Positions 8,520 through 16,690 of a stretch of 64,000 nt of DNA are shown in pieces. Position 1 is the first letter of the stretch. Each line of letters begins with the position of its first letter. The translations under genes and the position numbers were made by a program. The notes below the pieces were generated by a model. The model worked only from the letters and a program-made list of their open reading frames with translations. It did no database searches and was not told the origin of the DNA. The DNA is taken from assembly GCA_946414595.1 (NCBI GenBank), contig CAMKPE010000001.1, positions 1-64,000 on the forward strand, in the 5' to 3' direction. This DNA is from an uncultured Clostridium sp. GTDB lineage: Bacteria > Bacillota_I > Bacilli_A > RF39 > UBA660.

Positions 8520-9383
8520 ATGAATAGAGCATATAGAATATCAATGGATTACAATGAATTCAGTTTCGAAGATTTAAGACAAGAATATAAAAATAAGAAA
8601 ACAGCAACTTGGTATATTAAAAGTGAAGATCCAGTAATAAAGTATGTTTTTAAAGAGTCTGGACCAGAAATCCTAGATGCTTACATTTATTGTTCAAACA
8701 TGCCAGATAAACTAAACAGATTTGTTTTTAAAGGAAAAATATTAGATGTTACTGAAAATAAACTTGAAAGTGAAGCAGATAAAAGAAATGCAGATTATAA
8801 ATATAAAATAGTAATAAATAATATTAAAGCGTTCGATAATAAAGATGCTTCAGCATTAGCAATTAGAAAAGATCCAGATAAAGGAATACAATTTAGACCT
8901 CAAGGTACTTATGGTGAATTAAATGAGAAAGTATTAGAGATACTTGAAAAGATTGAACCAACAGAAGACTTACAAGACTTTTTAGATAGATTCACTGGAT
9001 GTAATTGTGAATTAGAAGGTTTTAAGAATGATGAACTTATGCATTCATCATTTAAAAAAGAAAATGATGAAAAGTACGTTGAATTTCACCACTTAATATT
9101 CAGAAACTTTGGTTATGATGATAAAGAATTATTAAAGACTCTTGATGCTTTTCAAGATAATTATGCACAATTATGTCCAGCATGCCATAGAGCAATTCAC
9201 TATGGAAATAAAGAGTTAAGAAAAGAAATGTTAGATAAACTTATTAGAAATAGAAAAGGTAAGTTAGAAGAGTTATATAATAAATGTTTAGAGAATCAAA
9301 GTTTTAAAGAAAAAATCAGTAAATATAATCCAAAAGGTTTTAAAGACTTTATGTATAAAATATATGGAGTTATAGATTATTAA
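8520..9383 (+). CDS. HNH endonuclease with PUA/EVE-like N-terminal domain
   Basis: The C-terminal half holds an HNH nuclease: EFHHL with His190-His191, an Asn in the DNYAQL segment, then CPACHRAIHYG with Cys219, Cys222 and His227. The preceding CNC around residue 161 may supply the other zinc ligands. Residues 1-150 include a beta-rich block (TWYIKSEDP..KYVF, VFKGKILDVT) that could be an EVE/PUA-type base-reading domain, as in modification-dependent restriction enzymes; this is inference. ATG 8520 follows GGGTGATAT and a TATAAT box at 8497-8502. The gene stands 38 bases after the PolC-like gene and directly before the seven-gene defence-like operon, which suits a restriction role. Confidence 0.75.
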   Translation: MNRAYRISMDYNEFSFEDLRQEYKNKKTATWYIKSEDPVIKYVFKESGPEILDAYIYCSNMPDKLNRFVFKGKILDVTENKLESEADKRNADYKYKIVINNIKAFDNKDASALAIRKDPDKGIQFRPQGTYGELNEKVLEILEKIEPTEDLQDFLDRFTGCNCELEGFKNDELMHSSFKKENDEKYVEFHHLIFRNFGYDDKELLKTLDAFQDNYAQLCPACHRAIHYGNKELRKEMLDKLIRNRKGKLEELYNKCLENQSFKEKISKYNPKGFKDFMYKIYGVIDY

Positions 9384-9401
9384 TAGTTGATAACTGGAAG
9401 T

Positions 9402-9439
9402 AGAGTATGCTCTCTCCACCCGGAGGGTATACTCTTTTT
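9402..9439 (+). terminator. Long hairpin terminator after HNH gene
   Basis: Bases 9402-9415 pair with 9422-9435 in a 14-bp stem containing three G-T pairs, with a six-base C-rich loop and a T tract (9435-9439). It separates the HNH gene from the following operon. Confidence 0.85.
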
Positions 9440-9662
9440 ATTTTGATAAAAATCAACACCGACCTGCCATCTAAATTCACACAAAATTAGATTTTCCGTG
9501 AGTTTTTTGGAAAATAATTACTATAAATATAATAATTATCAATATTGTAGATAAAATTAGAAAAAAACGGGATAAAATGGACGCTTAATATCGAAAATTG
9601 TACTTAATTATGATATAATTTTTTCATACATATATGTGTACAAACATTATGGGAGGGATATT
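9440..9662 (+). promoter_or_regulatory. Upstream region and extended -10 promoter of the defence-like operon
   Basis: This AT-rich gap contains TGATATAAT (9611-9619), an extended -10 box, 44 bases before the methyltransferase start. No convincing -35 is visible. GGGAGGGA at 9651-9658 is the ribosome site. The rest (about 9440-9600) holds no gene or repeat that I can recognise. Confidence 0.55.
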
Positions 9663-10502
9663 ATGGTTAAAGGAAAGCCATTTGTTAAATGGGCTGGTGG
9701 CAAAAGACAAATTATGAATGAGTTATTAAAATATGTGCCAGCGAATTATAAAACATTCTATGAGCCATTTGTCGGAGGAGGGGCACTTTTCTTTGAATTA
9801 TTCGGATCCTATGGAAAAAAAGCAGTTATTAATGATTACAATAAAGAATTAATGAATGTATACAAATGTTTAAAAGACGAAGTATTATTTGAAAAAATGT
9901 TTAAGGAATTAAATACACATCAGACAAATCATTCTGAAGAATATTATTATGAGATCAGAAATATTGATAGAAATAAAATGAAATATAGTAAAATAGCTGA
10001 TTACAAAAGAGCAGCTAGAACTATTTATTTAAATAAAGCATGTTTTAATGGACTATATAGGGTGAATTCTAATGATGAATTTAACGTTCCGTTTGGGAAG
10101 AAAAGTAAAGTTAATATATATGATGGTCAAAATTTAGGTATAGTTCATTGCATATTAAATATTAATGATGTTGAGATTCTTTCAGTAGATTTTGAAGAAG
10201 CTGTTAAAAATGCTAAAAAGGGTGATTTTGTATATTTAGATCCACCATACGATTCTGATACAAAAACGTTTACTGATTATACTGAAAATGGTTTTGGTAG
10301 AGATGAGCAAATTAGGTTAGCAGAATTATTTAAAAATTTATCAGAAAGAGGATGTTATGTAATGCTTTCAAATCATAATACAAAATTAATCAAAGAGTTG
10401 TATAAAGATTTTAATAGGCATGTGATAAGAGCTCAAAGAAATATTAATGCTAATGGTCAAAAAAGAGGAAAAGTAGAAGAAGTAATTATTACAAATTATT
10501 AA
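9663..10502 (+). CDS. DNA adenine methyltransferase, D12/Dam class
   Basis: This enzyme methylates N6 of adenine in DNA using SAM. The N-terminal KPFVKWAGGKRQI (5-17) and FVGGGALFFEL (36-46) form the SAM pocket, and DPPY (193-196) is the catalytic motif. LNKACFNGLYRVN and GRDEQIRLAE are typical of the DpnM/Dam D12 class, so GATC is the probable target (inference). At 279 residues it is full length. ATG 9663 is preferred over the upstream GTG at 9636 because GGGAGGGA lies five bases ahead. It opens a seven-gene unit with gaps of 10, 11 and 1 bases and then overlaps, so it probably supplies the self/non-self mark for the nuclease/helicase proteins behind it. Confidence 0.93.
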   Translation: MVKGKPFVKWAGGKRQIMNELLKYVPANYKTFYEPFVGGGALFFELFGSYGKKAVINDYNKELMNVYKCLKDEVLFEKMFKELNTHQTNHSEEYYYEIRNIDRNKMKYSKIADYKRAARTIYLNKACFNGLYRVNSNDEFNVPFGKKSKVNIYDGQNLGIVHCILNINDVEILSVDFEEAVKNAKKGDFVYLDPPYDSDTKTFTDYTENGFGRDEQIRLAELFKNLSERGCYVMLSNHNTKLIKELYKDFNRHVIRAQRNINANGQKRGKVEEVIITNY

Positions 10503-10512
10503 GAGGTTTCAT

Positions 10513-11028
10513 ATGATTGATTTAATTGAAAAAAATAAAATTGTTACTAATATAAAATTAGTTGAAGATAATACTGATGACATTCCTTTTCCTCAAGCCA
10601 ATTCATTTGAAATAGTTATAAAAACTTTGGATTTATTATACTCAGATGTCAATACCGCTTCTTTAATATCTCAATGCATTGGATTTGCTGATAGAGAAGG
10701 AAAATACTATATCGATGCTTTAAGATATTTAGGTTTGGCGGAAAAATCAAAAAAAGACGGAAATTACTACTTGACAGAAGAAGGATTTGTGACATGTGCT
10801 AATTTTGAAAATCAAAGAAATAGAAAACTATTTATTAAAGTTGTAGAACATAAAGTGTTTAACAAAACTTTTAAAGAAGCATTAAAAATCAATGAAATTC
10901 CATCAATTGATTATATTTGCTCAGTTATGAAAGAAGATGGAATAGTTTTATCAGATGATACTTTAAAACGAAGAGCCAGTACTGTTAAAGGGTGGATACA
11001 ATGGCTATTGGATTGTAATATCTGCTAG
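10513..11028 (+). CDS. Winged-helix protein linked to the methyltransferase
   Basis: The 171-residue protein has a central winged-helix pattern: FADREGKYYIDALRYLGLAEKSKKDG...YYLTEEGF (residues about 56-95). This layout is common in DNA-binding or specificity-type proteins next to restriction and methylase genes. The tail contains a second helical part (DDTLKRRASTVKGWIQWLL). It probably reads DNA or mediates assembly of the complex. The gene starts 10 bases after the methyltransferase and ends 11 bases before the large protein. No catalytic motif is visible. Confidence 0.65.
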   Translation: MIDLIEKNKIVTNIKLVEDNTDDIPFPQANSFEIVIKTLDLLYSDVNTASLISQCIGFADREGKYYIDALRYLGLAEKSKKDGNYYLTEEGFVTCANFENQRNRKLFIKVVEHKVFNKTFKEALKINEIPSIDYICSVMKEDGIVLSDDTLKRRASTVKGWIQWLLDCNIC

Positions 11029-11039
11029 GAGGTAGTATT

Positions 11040-14000
11040 TTGGAAGAAGTAGTACTTAAACCAGGGTGGTCTTATTTTGATGTTGGAAATTCAAAAATAA
11101 TTTCTGATTTTTTTAACGTGGAAAAATTAGATAAGGATAATAAATCCATTCCTTTAAATGTTTTAAGAGAATATTATAGAAATGACAGGATCAACGGGTC
11201 TACTTTAATTGAAGAACTAGCTTTAAGAGGATATGTATTTAATACGAATAATGAATCTAACTTTTTGCCAAAAAGCTTTGATCCTAAAAAAAATATAAGA
11301 GTAAACAAAAATTTAAAAGAATGTTTCAAAAAAATCAATTTTAATATAATTGGACTAAGTGGCATTGTTCAAAGGTTTGATATAGTAGATGATTTATTTT
11401 TTGATTATGTTCCATTGGAGGGATTTTCAGTTTTAAATAAAAATATTTCTCTTGATATGGTAGAGAATGAGTTTAAGAATGCAGGATTCATTGTAGAAGA
11501 CATTAACAATAGTTTGGAATTAGATATTATTGATATTATTAAACTAAATAGACTTGATAAACTATCAGATATTTTTATCGATAGATCAATTCTTAAAATA
11601 GAAGATTTAAGTAAAAAATTTGATGATATAGTATCTACAATACCAAACTTGAACAAGTATGATATAAAAAAACTAAAGTTAATTACAGAATGGTTTGATG
11701 AGAATTATACTATAAAAGATTTAAGAAATATTTTGATTTCCGATTATTTTGATTTTAGGAATACTAAGTTTGAGCATTATTGTTTTAGAAAAAATTATAC
11801 TAAAGTAATTGATTTAATGTCTGACACTAATATATATAATCATGATAAAGAAGTTATTCTATATTATGAAACTTTTGTAGCTTATATTAAAACATATTAT
11901 TATTACAATATTGAACCAGAAATAGGTGATGTTGGAATAAACATTATTCCAAATATTGGCACTAAAAATACATTAGATATGCTATATAACAGTGGAGTTA
12001 GAACCATCAAAGATTTGCTAAAAACATCCCTTTACAATATAAGTGGTTTAGGAGTAGGTAAGATTATTAATATCGAAAATGCTTTGTTTAATTTCATAAG
12101 TAATCCAACTGAAGAAAAAGATAATTCTATACAGGAAAGTTTATATAATATAAAAATTGACGATTTATTTAAAGAATCAGGTCTTTCCAGTTTTACTAAT
12201 TACTGCGAAGAAAAGAATTATATCTATGTTCGCGATTTAGCTGATCAAGATTTATCCACTGTTTTGAAAAGTATAAAAATGTTGGGTTATACAAAATCTA
12301 ATGAAATTATTAAAAAATTAACTGATGAAAAGTATAATGTTTCTTCTACTTCTGAATTAGTGAAAATATTATATGATGAAGCTGTCGAAAATAATAAAGA
12401 ATTATATTCAATTATCGTTCAAAGAATAATCCATAATAAAACATTAGAAGAACTTGGAAATGAAAATAATGTTACAAGAGAAAGAATTAGACAACAAGAA
12501 GGAAAAGGATTAAGAATCATAAGGGCTATTGCGAGTATTCTGTACGATGTTGTCATAAAGAAAAATAATTATGTTTGTGTTGATGAATTTATACTTAATA
12601 ATATTTTTAATGATATCAATAAATCAAAAATAATGTTTAATATTTTAAAAAATGAAAGTGAGTTTTATCATAACGAATACCTTAATAAAATCTTTGTTAT
12701 AGAAAATTTTCCAGAGTGCAACATTTTCTTTTCTGAGATTGAATCAATTTTAAATGGTAGTGATGAAAATAGTAAAGATTTTACATGTTTAGATGAGATC
12801 AAGAATAAAATAGGTTTAGTGATTAAAAAATACGGATTAGAAACTCTTTTGACTAGCGAAGATTTTAATAAAATGATTGAAAATTGTAATTATAAACAAA
12901 TTGGTAAAGTGTTTATAAAAAAAGGAATTTATATCCATGATATTTTTTCAAACATTTTAAAAGAATATTTTCCAGACGGAATGACCTTCGATGAAAAAAA
13001 TTGTGAGTTGATGAAACAAAAATATTTTGAAATAACCGGTGAAAAATCAGATTTATCAGTTAGAAATTTAACTGCTAAACTACAAAGGGAAAAGGATGTA
13101 GTATTACGTGGTGCTAATACATATATTCATATCGATAATGTAAATATAGATAATAATTTATTAGAAGTAATACGCAAATACATTTTTCATTTATTTGAAC
13201 ATGAAGGACTTCCATCGGTGTATTCTGACAAAATATACAATGTATTTAAGGATGAATTAAATAGTTATGGTATTGATAATTACTCTTATATATATGGAGT
13301 ATTAAGATACTATTATCCAGATGATTTTGTTTACAATAATTTTTGGATAGCAAAAAATGGTAATAAGGGTGTTACAAGAGATCTAGCTTTAATTGATTAT
13401 TTAAAAAATGATACTAACTATAATGAAGGTGTGCCTAAAGAAAAAATAATATCTTTATTTGGATTATCAGGTCCATTCTTATTGAATTTATCTTCCAATT
13501 CTACGGAAATACAAGAATGTCATAATAAAGAAAATTTAATCTATTATGATAACTATAGACTATCTGATAAATTGATAGACAAAATTATGAACTATATTGA
13601 TAATAACATTGATTCTCAATATGGATATGTCAGTTTAAAACATTTATTAAACAAATTTAATATCTATTTAGAAGAGGAAAAAATAGTTGATGAAAATACA
13701 TTAGGGAACGCGTTAAAAAAATACTTAACAAAGTACTATATTTCAGGATTATATGTTTGCAAAGAAATTACGGATGCTTATTTAGACGAATACTTCTTCT
13801 TTGACTTATATTTAAAAAATAATAATATTATTACACGAAAAGGCTTTGAAACATTTGCAGAAGAAAAAGGAATTTACGCGAACCGTATATATGATGTATT
13901 AAAAAATAAATTTGATGATTTATACCAAATAAATATAACTGATTTTGTAGAAGAGATAAAAATATTGCCTGAAGATATTTCTAAAATCTACATCTTAATT

Positions 14001-14390
14001 GAAAAGAATCTTGAAGGAAAACAATATATTCCTTTATCAGAGTTGAAGAAAAATGGTGATTTATTTAGAATGCCGAATATCGAATACTCATGGAACGAAT
14101 ATTTACTAAGGTCGATACTAATCAAAAATCTAAATGATAAATATATTATGATTGATATACCTGGTCCAATGTTATATACAGAAAAGGGAATATTAGTTAG
14201 AAAAGAGTTAAATATTAATAATTATATAGATTTTTTAGTATATGTATATAACGAAAATAATTATTACTTAATTGATAATGTTAATCAGTTATATAAAGAA
14301 CTTCAGTCAAAAGGGCTAATTAGTGACACATTGCCAAATGATTTCAAAAGAATAGTTGTTGATGAATATGGAAGATTAAGGAGGTGCTAA
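11040..14390 (+). CDS. 1116-aa protein with alpha-CTD-like and sigma region-4-like modules
   Basis: Two transcription-type DNA-binding modules can be read in this soluble protein. Residues about 305-347 (NTLDMLYNSGVRTIKDLLKT...ISGLGVGKIINIENAL) match the helix-hairpin-helix C-terminal domain of RNA polymerase alpha. Residues about 460-497 (KTLEELGNENNVTRERIRQQEGKGLR) closely match the sigma-70 region 4 HTH. The rest, about 600 residues of helical sequence after the HTH, is unrecognised and may hold further winged helices. The start is TTG, supported by AGGAGGT at 11027-11033; no better ATG is near. It lies one base before the helicase gene. It is far too divergent to be a real sigma factor. 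I infer that it recognises DNA or RNA polymerase for the defence complex. Confidence 0.72.
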   Translation: MEEVVLKPGWSYFDVGNSKIISDFFNVEKLDKDNKSIPLNVLREYYRNDRINGSTLIEELALRGYVFNTNNESNFLPKSFDPKKNIRVNKNLKECFKKINFNIIGLSGIVQRFDIVDDLFFDYVPLEGFSVLNKNISLDMVENEFKNAGFIVEDINNSLELDIIDIIKLNRLDKLSDIFIDRSILKIEDLSKKFDDIVSTIPNLNKYDIKKLKLITEWFDENYTIKDLRNILISDYFDFRNTKFEHYCFRKNYTKVIDLMSDTNIYNHDKEVILYYETFVAYIKTYYYYNIEPEIGDVGINIIPNIGTKNTLDMLYNSGVRTIKDLLKTSLYNISGLGVGKIINIENALFNFISNPTEEKDNSIQESLYNIKIDDLFKESGLSSFTNYCEEKNYIYVRDLADQDLSTVLKSIKMLGYTKSNEIIKKLTDEKYNVSSTSELVKILYDEAVENNKELYSIIVQRIIHNKTLEELGNENNVTRERIRQQEGKGLRIIRAIASILYDVVIKKNNYVCVDEFILNNIFNDINKSKIMFNILKNESEFYHNEYLNKIFVIENFPECNIFFSEIESILNGSDENSKDFTCLDEIKNKIGLVIKKYGLETLLTSEDFNKMIENCNYKQIGKVFIKKGIYIHDIFSNILKEYFPDGMTFDEKNCELMKQKYFEITGEKSDLSVRNLTAKLQREKDVVLRGANTYIHIDNVNIDNNLLEVIRKYIFHLFEHEGLPSVYSDKIYNVFKDELNSYGIDNYSYIYGVLRYYYPDDFVYNNFWIAKNGNKGVTRDLALIDYLKNDTNYNEGVPKEKIISLFGLSGPFLLNLSSNSTEIQECHNKENLIYYDNYRLSDKLIDKIMNYIDNNIDSQYGYVSLKHLLNKFNIYLEEEKIVDENTLGNALKKYLTKYYISGLYVCKEITDAYLDEYFFFDLYLKNNNIITRKGFETFAEEKGIYANRIYDVLKNKFDDLYQINITDFVEEIKILPEDISKIYILIEKNLEGKQYIPLSELKKNGDLFRMPNIEYSWNEYLLRSILIKNLNDKYIMIDIPGPMLYTEKGILVRKELNINNYIDFLVYVYNENNYYLIDNVNQLYKELQSKGLISDTLPNDFKRIVVDEYGRLRRC

Positions 14391-14391
14391 T

Positions 14392-16500
14392 ATGGAAAGC
14401 TTTAAGGATTTAAAAATCGACTTAGTTTACGAAACGTCCACATCAAATATTAATAATAAATTAATGATACCATTATTGAGCAATTCAAAGTTATATAGAA
14501 GAGGTGTTGGTTACTTTTCTGCTTCGTGGATTCAACTTGTATCAAAAGGACTATATGGTATTGTTGAGAATGGTGGAAAAATTCAACTAATAACATCTCC
14601 AAAGATGAGTGATGAAGAATGGAATGCAATTAGGACAGGAACAATAGCACAAAAAGATGAGCTGCTCAAGTCCATTATTAAGAAAACGATTGACAGAGAA
14701 TTTCAAGTAGCCGATAGAAAAGAAGCATTAAATTTGTTTTCATGGCTTATAGCTGATGGAATTATTGAATTGAAGATCGCTATTTGTAAAGACAATAATG
14801 GTGATTATCATGATAAGCTGGCTATATTTGAAGATTTTGAGAATAATGTAGTAGTTTTACATGGTTCATTAAATGATTCTTTACAAGCAACTTTTAATGG
14901 TGAAGGCATAACGACTTTTAAGAGCTGGATTCCTGGACAAGATGATTATATATGCGAACATGTTAAAAGATTTGATGAAATGTGGAATCAAGAAAATGAT
15001 TTTTATGAGATCTTTCCTGCATCAGAAGCTATAACAAAACTATTTACTGATTACGCTTACTCGAATGAAAGACCATATAAAACACAGCAACAAAAGCAAA
15101 AGAAAAAAATTGAAAAAAGAGATTATCAAGAAGAGGCTATAAATAGTTTAAAAGAAAATAATTGGCGTGGAATATTTAGTATGGCAACAGGAACAGGTAA
15201 AACAATTACCAGTTTACTTGCTCTAAATGATATTTATGATGAAAACAAAAAATGTTTTGTTGTAATTTATGCTCCACTTACTCATTTAGTTGAACAATGG
15301 AGTAAAGAATTCGAGAATATGTTTGGATTTACACCGTTGTTATGCTATAACGCTAAAAGCAGCTGGGTTGATAAATTAAATAGGCAAATTAGAAACTATA
15401 ATAACAACATTAATAATACTAATTTTGTTGCTGTAATAACTACTTATGCAACTGGATCTATGGAAGAGTTTACTACGATGATTTCTAGAGTAAATAAAAA
15501 TTTATGTATGATAGCTGATGAATGTCATAACATTGGTTCAGGAGAATATAAGAAAGCAATGATTGAACAGTTTAAATATAGAATTGGATTATCTGCCACT
15601 CCAGTCAGATGGCTTGATCCAGAAGGAACGAAAATAATAATGGATTTCTTTGATAAAGTTGTATATGAATATTCATTAAAGAAAGCTATTGAAAATAACA
15701 AATTAGTTAAATATTTTTATTATCCACAGATAGTGTCACTTAACTATGATGAATATTACAGATATAATGAATTAACAAGCAAAATAGCTAAAATGTCTAC
15801 ATTTATTAACGAAGACTCAACAGATGATGAAAAGGAAAAGTTAAATAGAATAAGACAAGAAAGAGCTAAAATAATAGTATTGGCAGATTCTAAAAAGCAA
15901 TATACAGTTGATTTATTAAAAGAAAGAATTAGCACAGATGATAAGAGCCATATTTTAGTTTATTGTGGTGAAAAACAAATAGACGAGATGACTGTTCCGA
16001 TAAGCAGATTAGGTTATAAAACGCATAAGTTTGATAGCACTGTTTCGATTAAAGATAGAGAAGATATTCTAAAGGCATTTGATGATGGAAGATTAGAAGT
16101 ATTAGTTGCTATACGGTGCTTGGATGAAGGCGTAGATGTTCCTTCAACTAAGATAGCATATTTTATGGGGAGCAATTCTAATCCAAAACAATTTATTCAA
16201 AGGAGAGGAAGAATACTTAGAAAATGTGAAGGCAAGCAATATGCTGAGATCTACGATATGATTGTTATGCCAGATAAAAATATAAGTAGTAGATTTGAAA
16301 ATGGAGATGCCTTGGATTTAAGTATAATTAATAAAGAATTACCTAGATTATTAGAATTTGCTTCATGTGCGTCAAATGAAGTTGAAGCAATGAACATAGT
16401 AAAAAGAGAACTTGAACAATATGATCTGGATTATTTATTACATATTGATCCAGCTGAATTATATAAACAAGTTAAGGAAGGAGAAGAAGAGGATGAATAA
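14392..16500 (+). CDS. PLD-like nuclease fused to SF2 helicase
   Basis: Residues 1-200 form a phospholipase-D-like nuclease domain with one HKD-type motif: HDK at 140-142 and GSLN at 158-161. A DEAD/DEAH superfamily-2 helicase follows: KRDYQEEAI (Q-like motif), Walker A MATGTGKT (264-271), DECH (376-379), GLSATP (motif III), AIRCLDEGVDVP (motif V) and QFIQRRGRILR (motif VI). The acid after HxK is Glu-Asp rather than a single Asp at the canonical spacing. The protein would unwind or translocate on DNA and cut it. It follows the large gene by one base and overlaps the next small gene by eight bases, so it is translationally coupled within the operon. Confidence 0.88.
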   Translation: MESFKDLKIDLVYETSTSNINNKLMIPLLSNSKLYRRGVGYFSASWIQLVSKGLYGIVENGGKIQLITSPKMSDEEWNAIRTGTIAQKDELLKSIIKKTIDREFQVADRKEALNLFSWLIADGIIELKIAICKDNNGDYHDKLAIFEDFENNVVVLHGSLNDSLQATFNGEGITTFKSWIPGQDDYICEHVKRFDEMWNQENDFYEIFPASEAITKLFTDYAYSNERPYKTQQQKQKKKIEKRDYQEEAINSLKENNWRGIFSMATGTGKTITSLLALNDIYDENKKCFVVIYAPLTHLVEQWSKEFENMFGFTPLLCYNAKSSWVDKLNRQIRNYNNNINNTNFVAVITTYATGSMEEFTTMISRVNKNLCMIADECHNIGSGEYKKAMIEQFKYRIGLSATPVRWLDPEGTKIIMDFFDKVVYEYSLKKAIENNKLVKYFYYPQIVSLNYDEYYRYNELTSKIAKMSTFINEDSTDDEKEKLNRIRQERAKIIVLADSKKQYTVDLLKERISTDDKSHILVYCGEKQIDEMTVPISRLGYKTHKFDSTVSIKDREDILKAFDDGRLEVLVAIRCLDEGVDVPSTKIAYFMGSNSNPKQFIQRRGRILRKCEGKQYAEIYDMIVMPDKNISSRFENGDALDLSIINKELPRLLEFASCASNEVEAMNIVKRELEQYDLDYLLHIDPAELYKQVKEGEEEDE

Positions 16501-16690
16501 TATAAACATTTCTTTGGAAGATGAGATTAAAAAAAGTGAATTTAGTGAAGAAGTTAAAGAAGAAGCGTTAAAAATTCTTAATTCAATAACTAATAGTGAT
16601 TCGTCTGACGAGAAAATCAAAAACCAAATTCAAGATGATATCTATGAATTAATTGCTAAAGGAAAGGATAAAAAAGGTGACCAAGAATGA
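16493..16690 (+). CDS. Small acidic protein between helicase and ATPase
   Basis: A 65-residue, strongly charged helical protein (SLEDEIKKSEFSEEVKEEALKIL...). ATG 16493 overlaps the helicase end by eight bases and has AAGGAGAAG upstream. An upstream in-frame ATG at 16412 lies deep in the helicase gene and is unlikely. Its TGA overlaps the ATG of the ATPase gene (ATGA). It may be an adaptor or stoichiometry-controlled subunit; no known family is recognised. Confidence 0.7.
   Translation: MNNINISLEDEIKKSEFSEEVKEEALKILNSITNSDSSDEKIKNQIQDDIYELIAKGKDKKGDQE

Noticed and set aside
11040-14390. A genuine sigma factor gene
   Set aside because: Only a region-4-like HTH is present; regions 2 and 3 are not visible, and the protein is far larger than sigma factors.
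16412-16492. Longer start of the small acidic operon protein
   Set aside because: The extra 27 codons lie in the helicase gene and have no ribosome site; ATG 16493 has AAGGAG.
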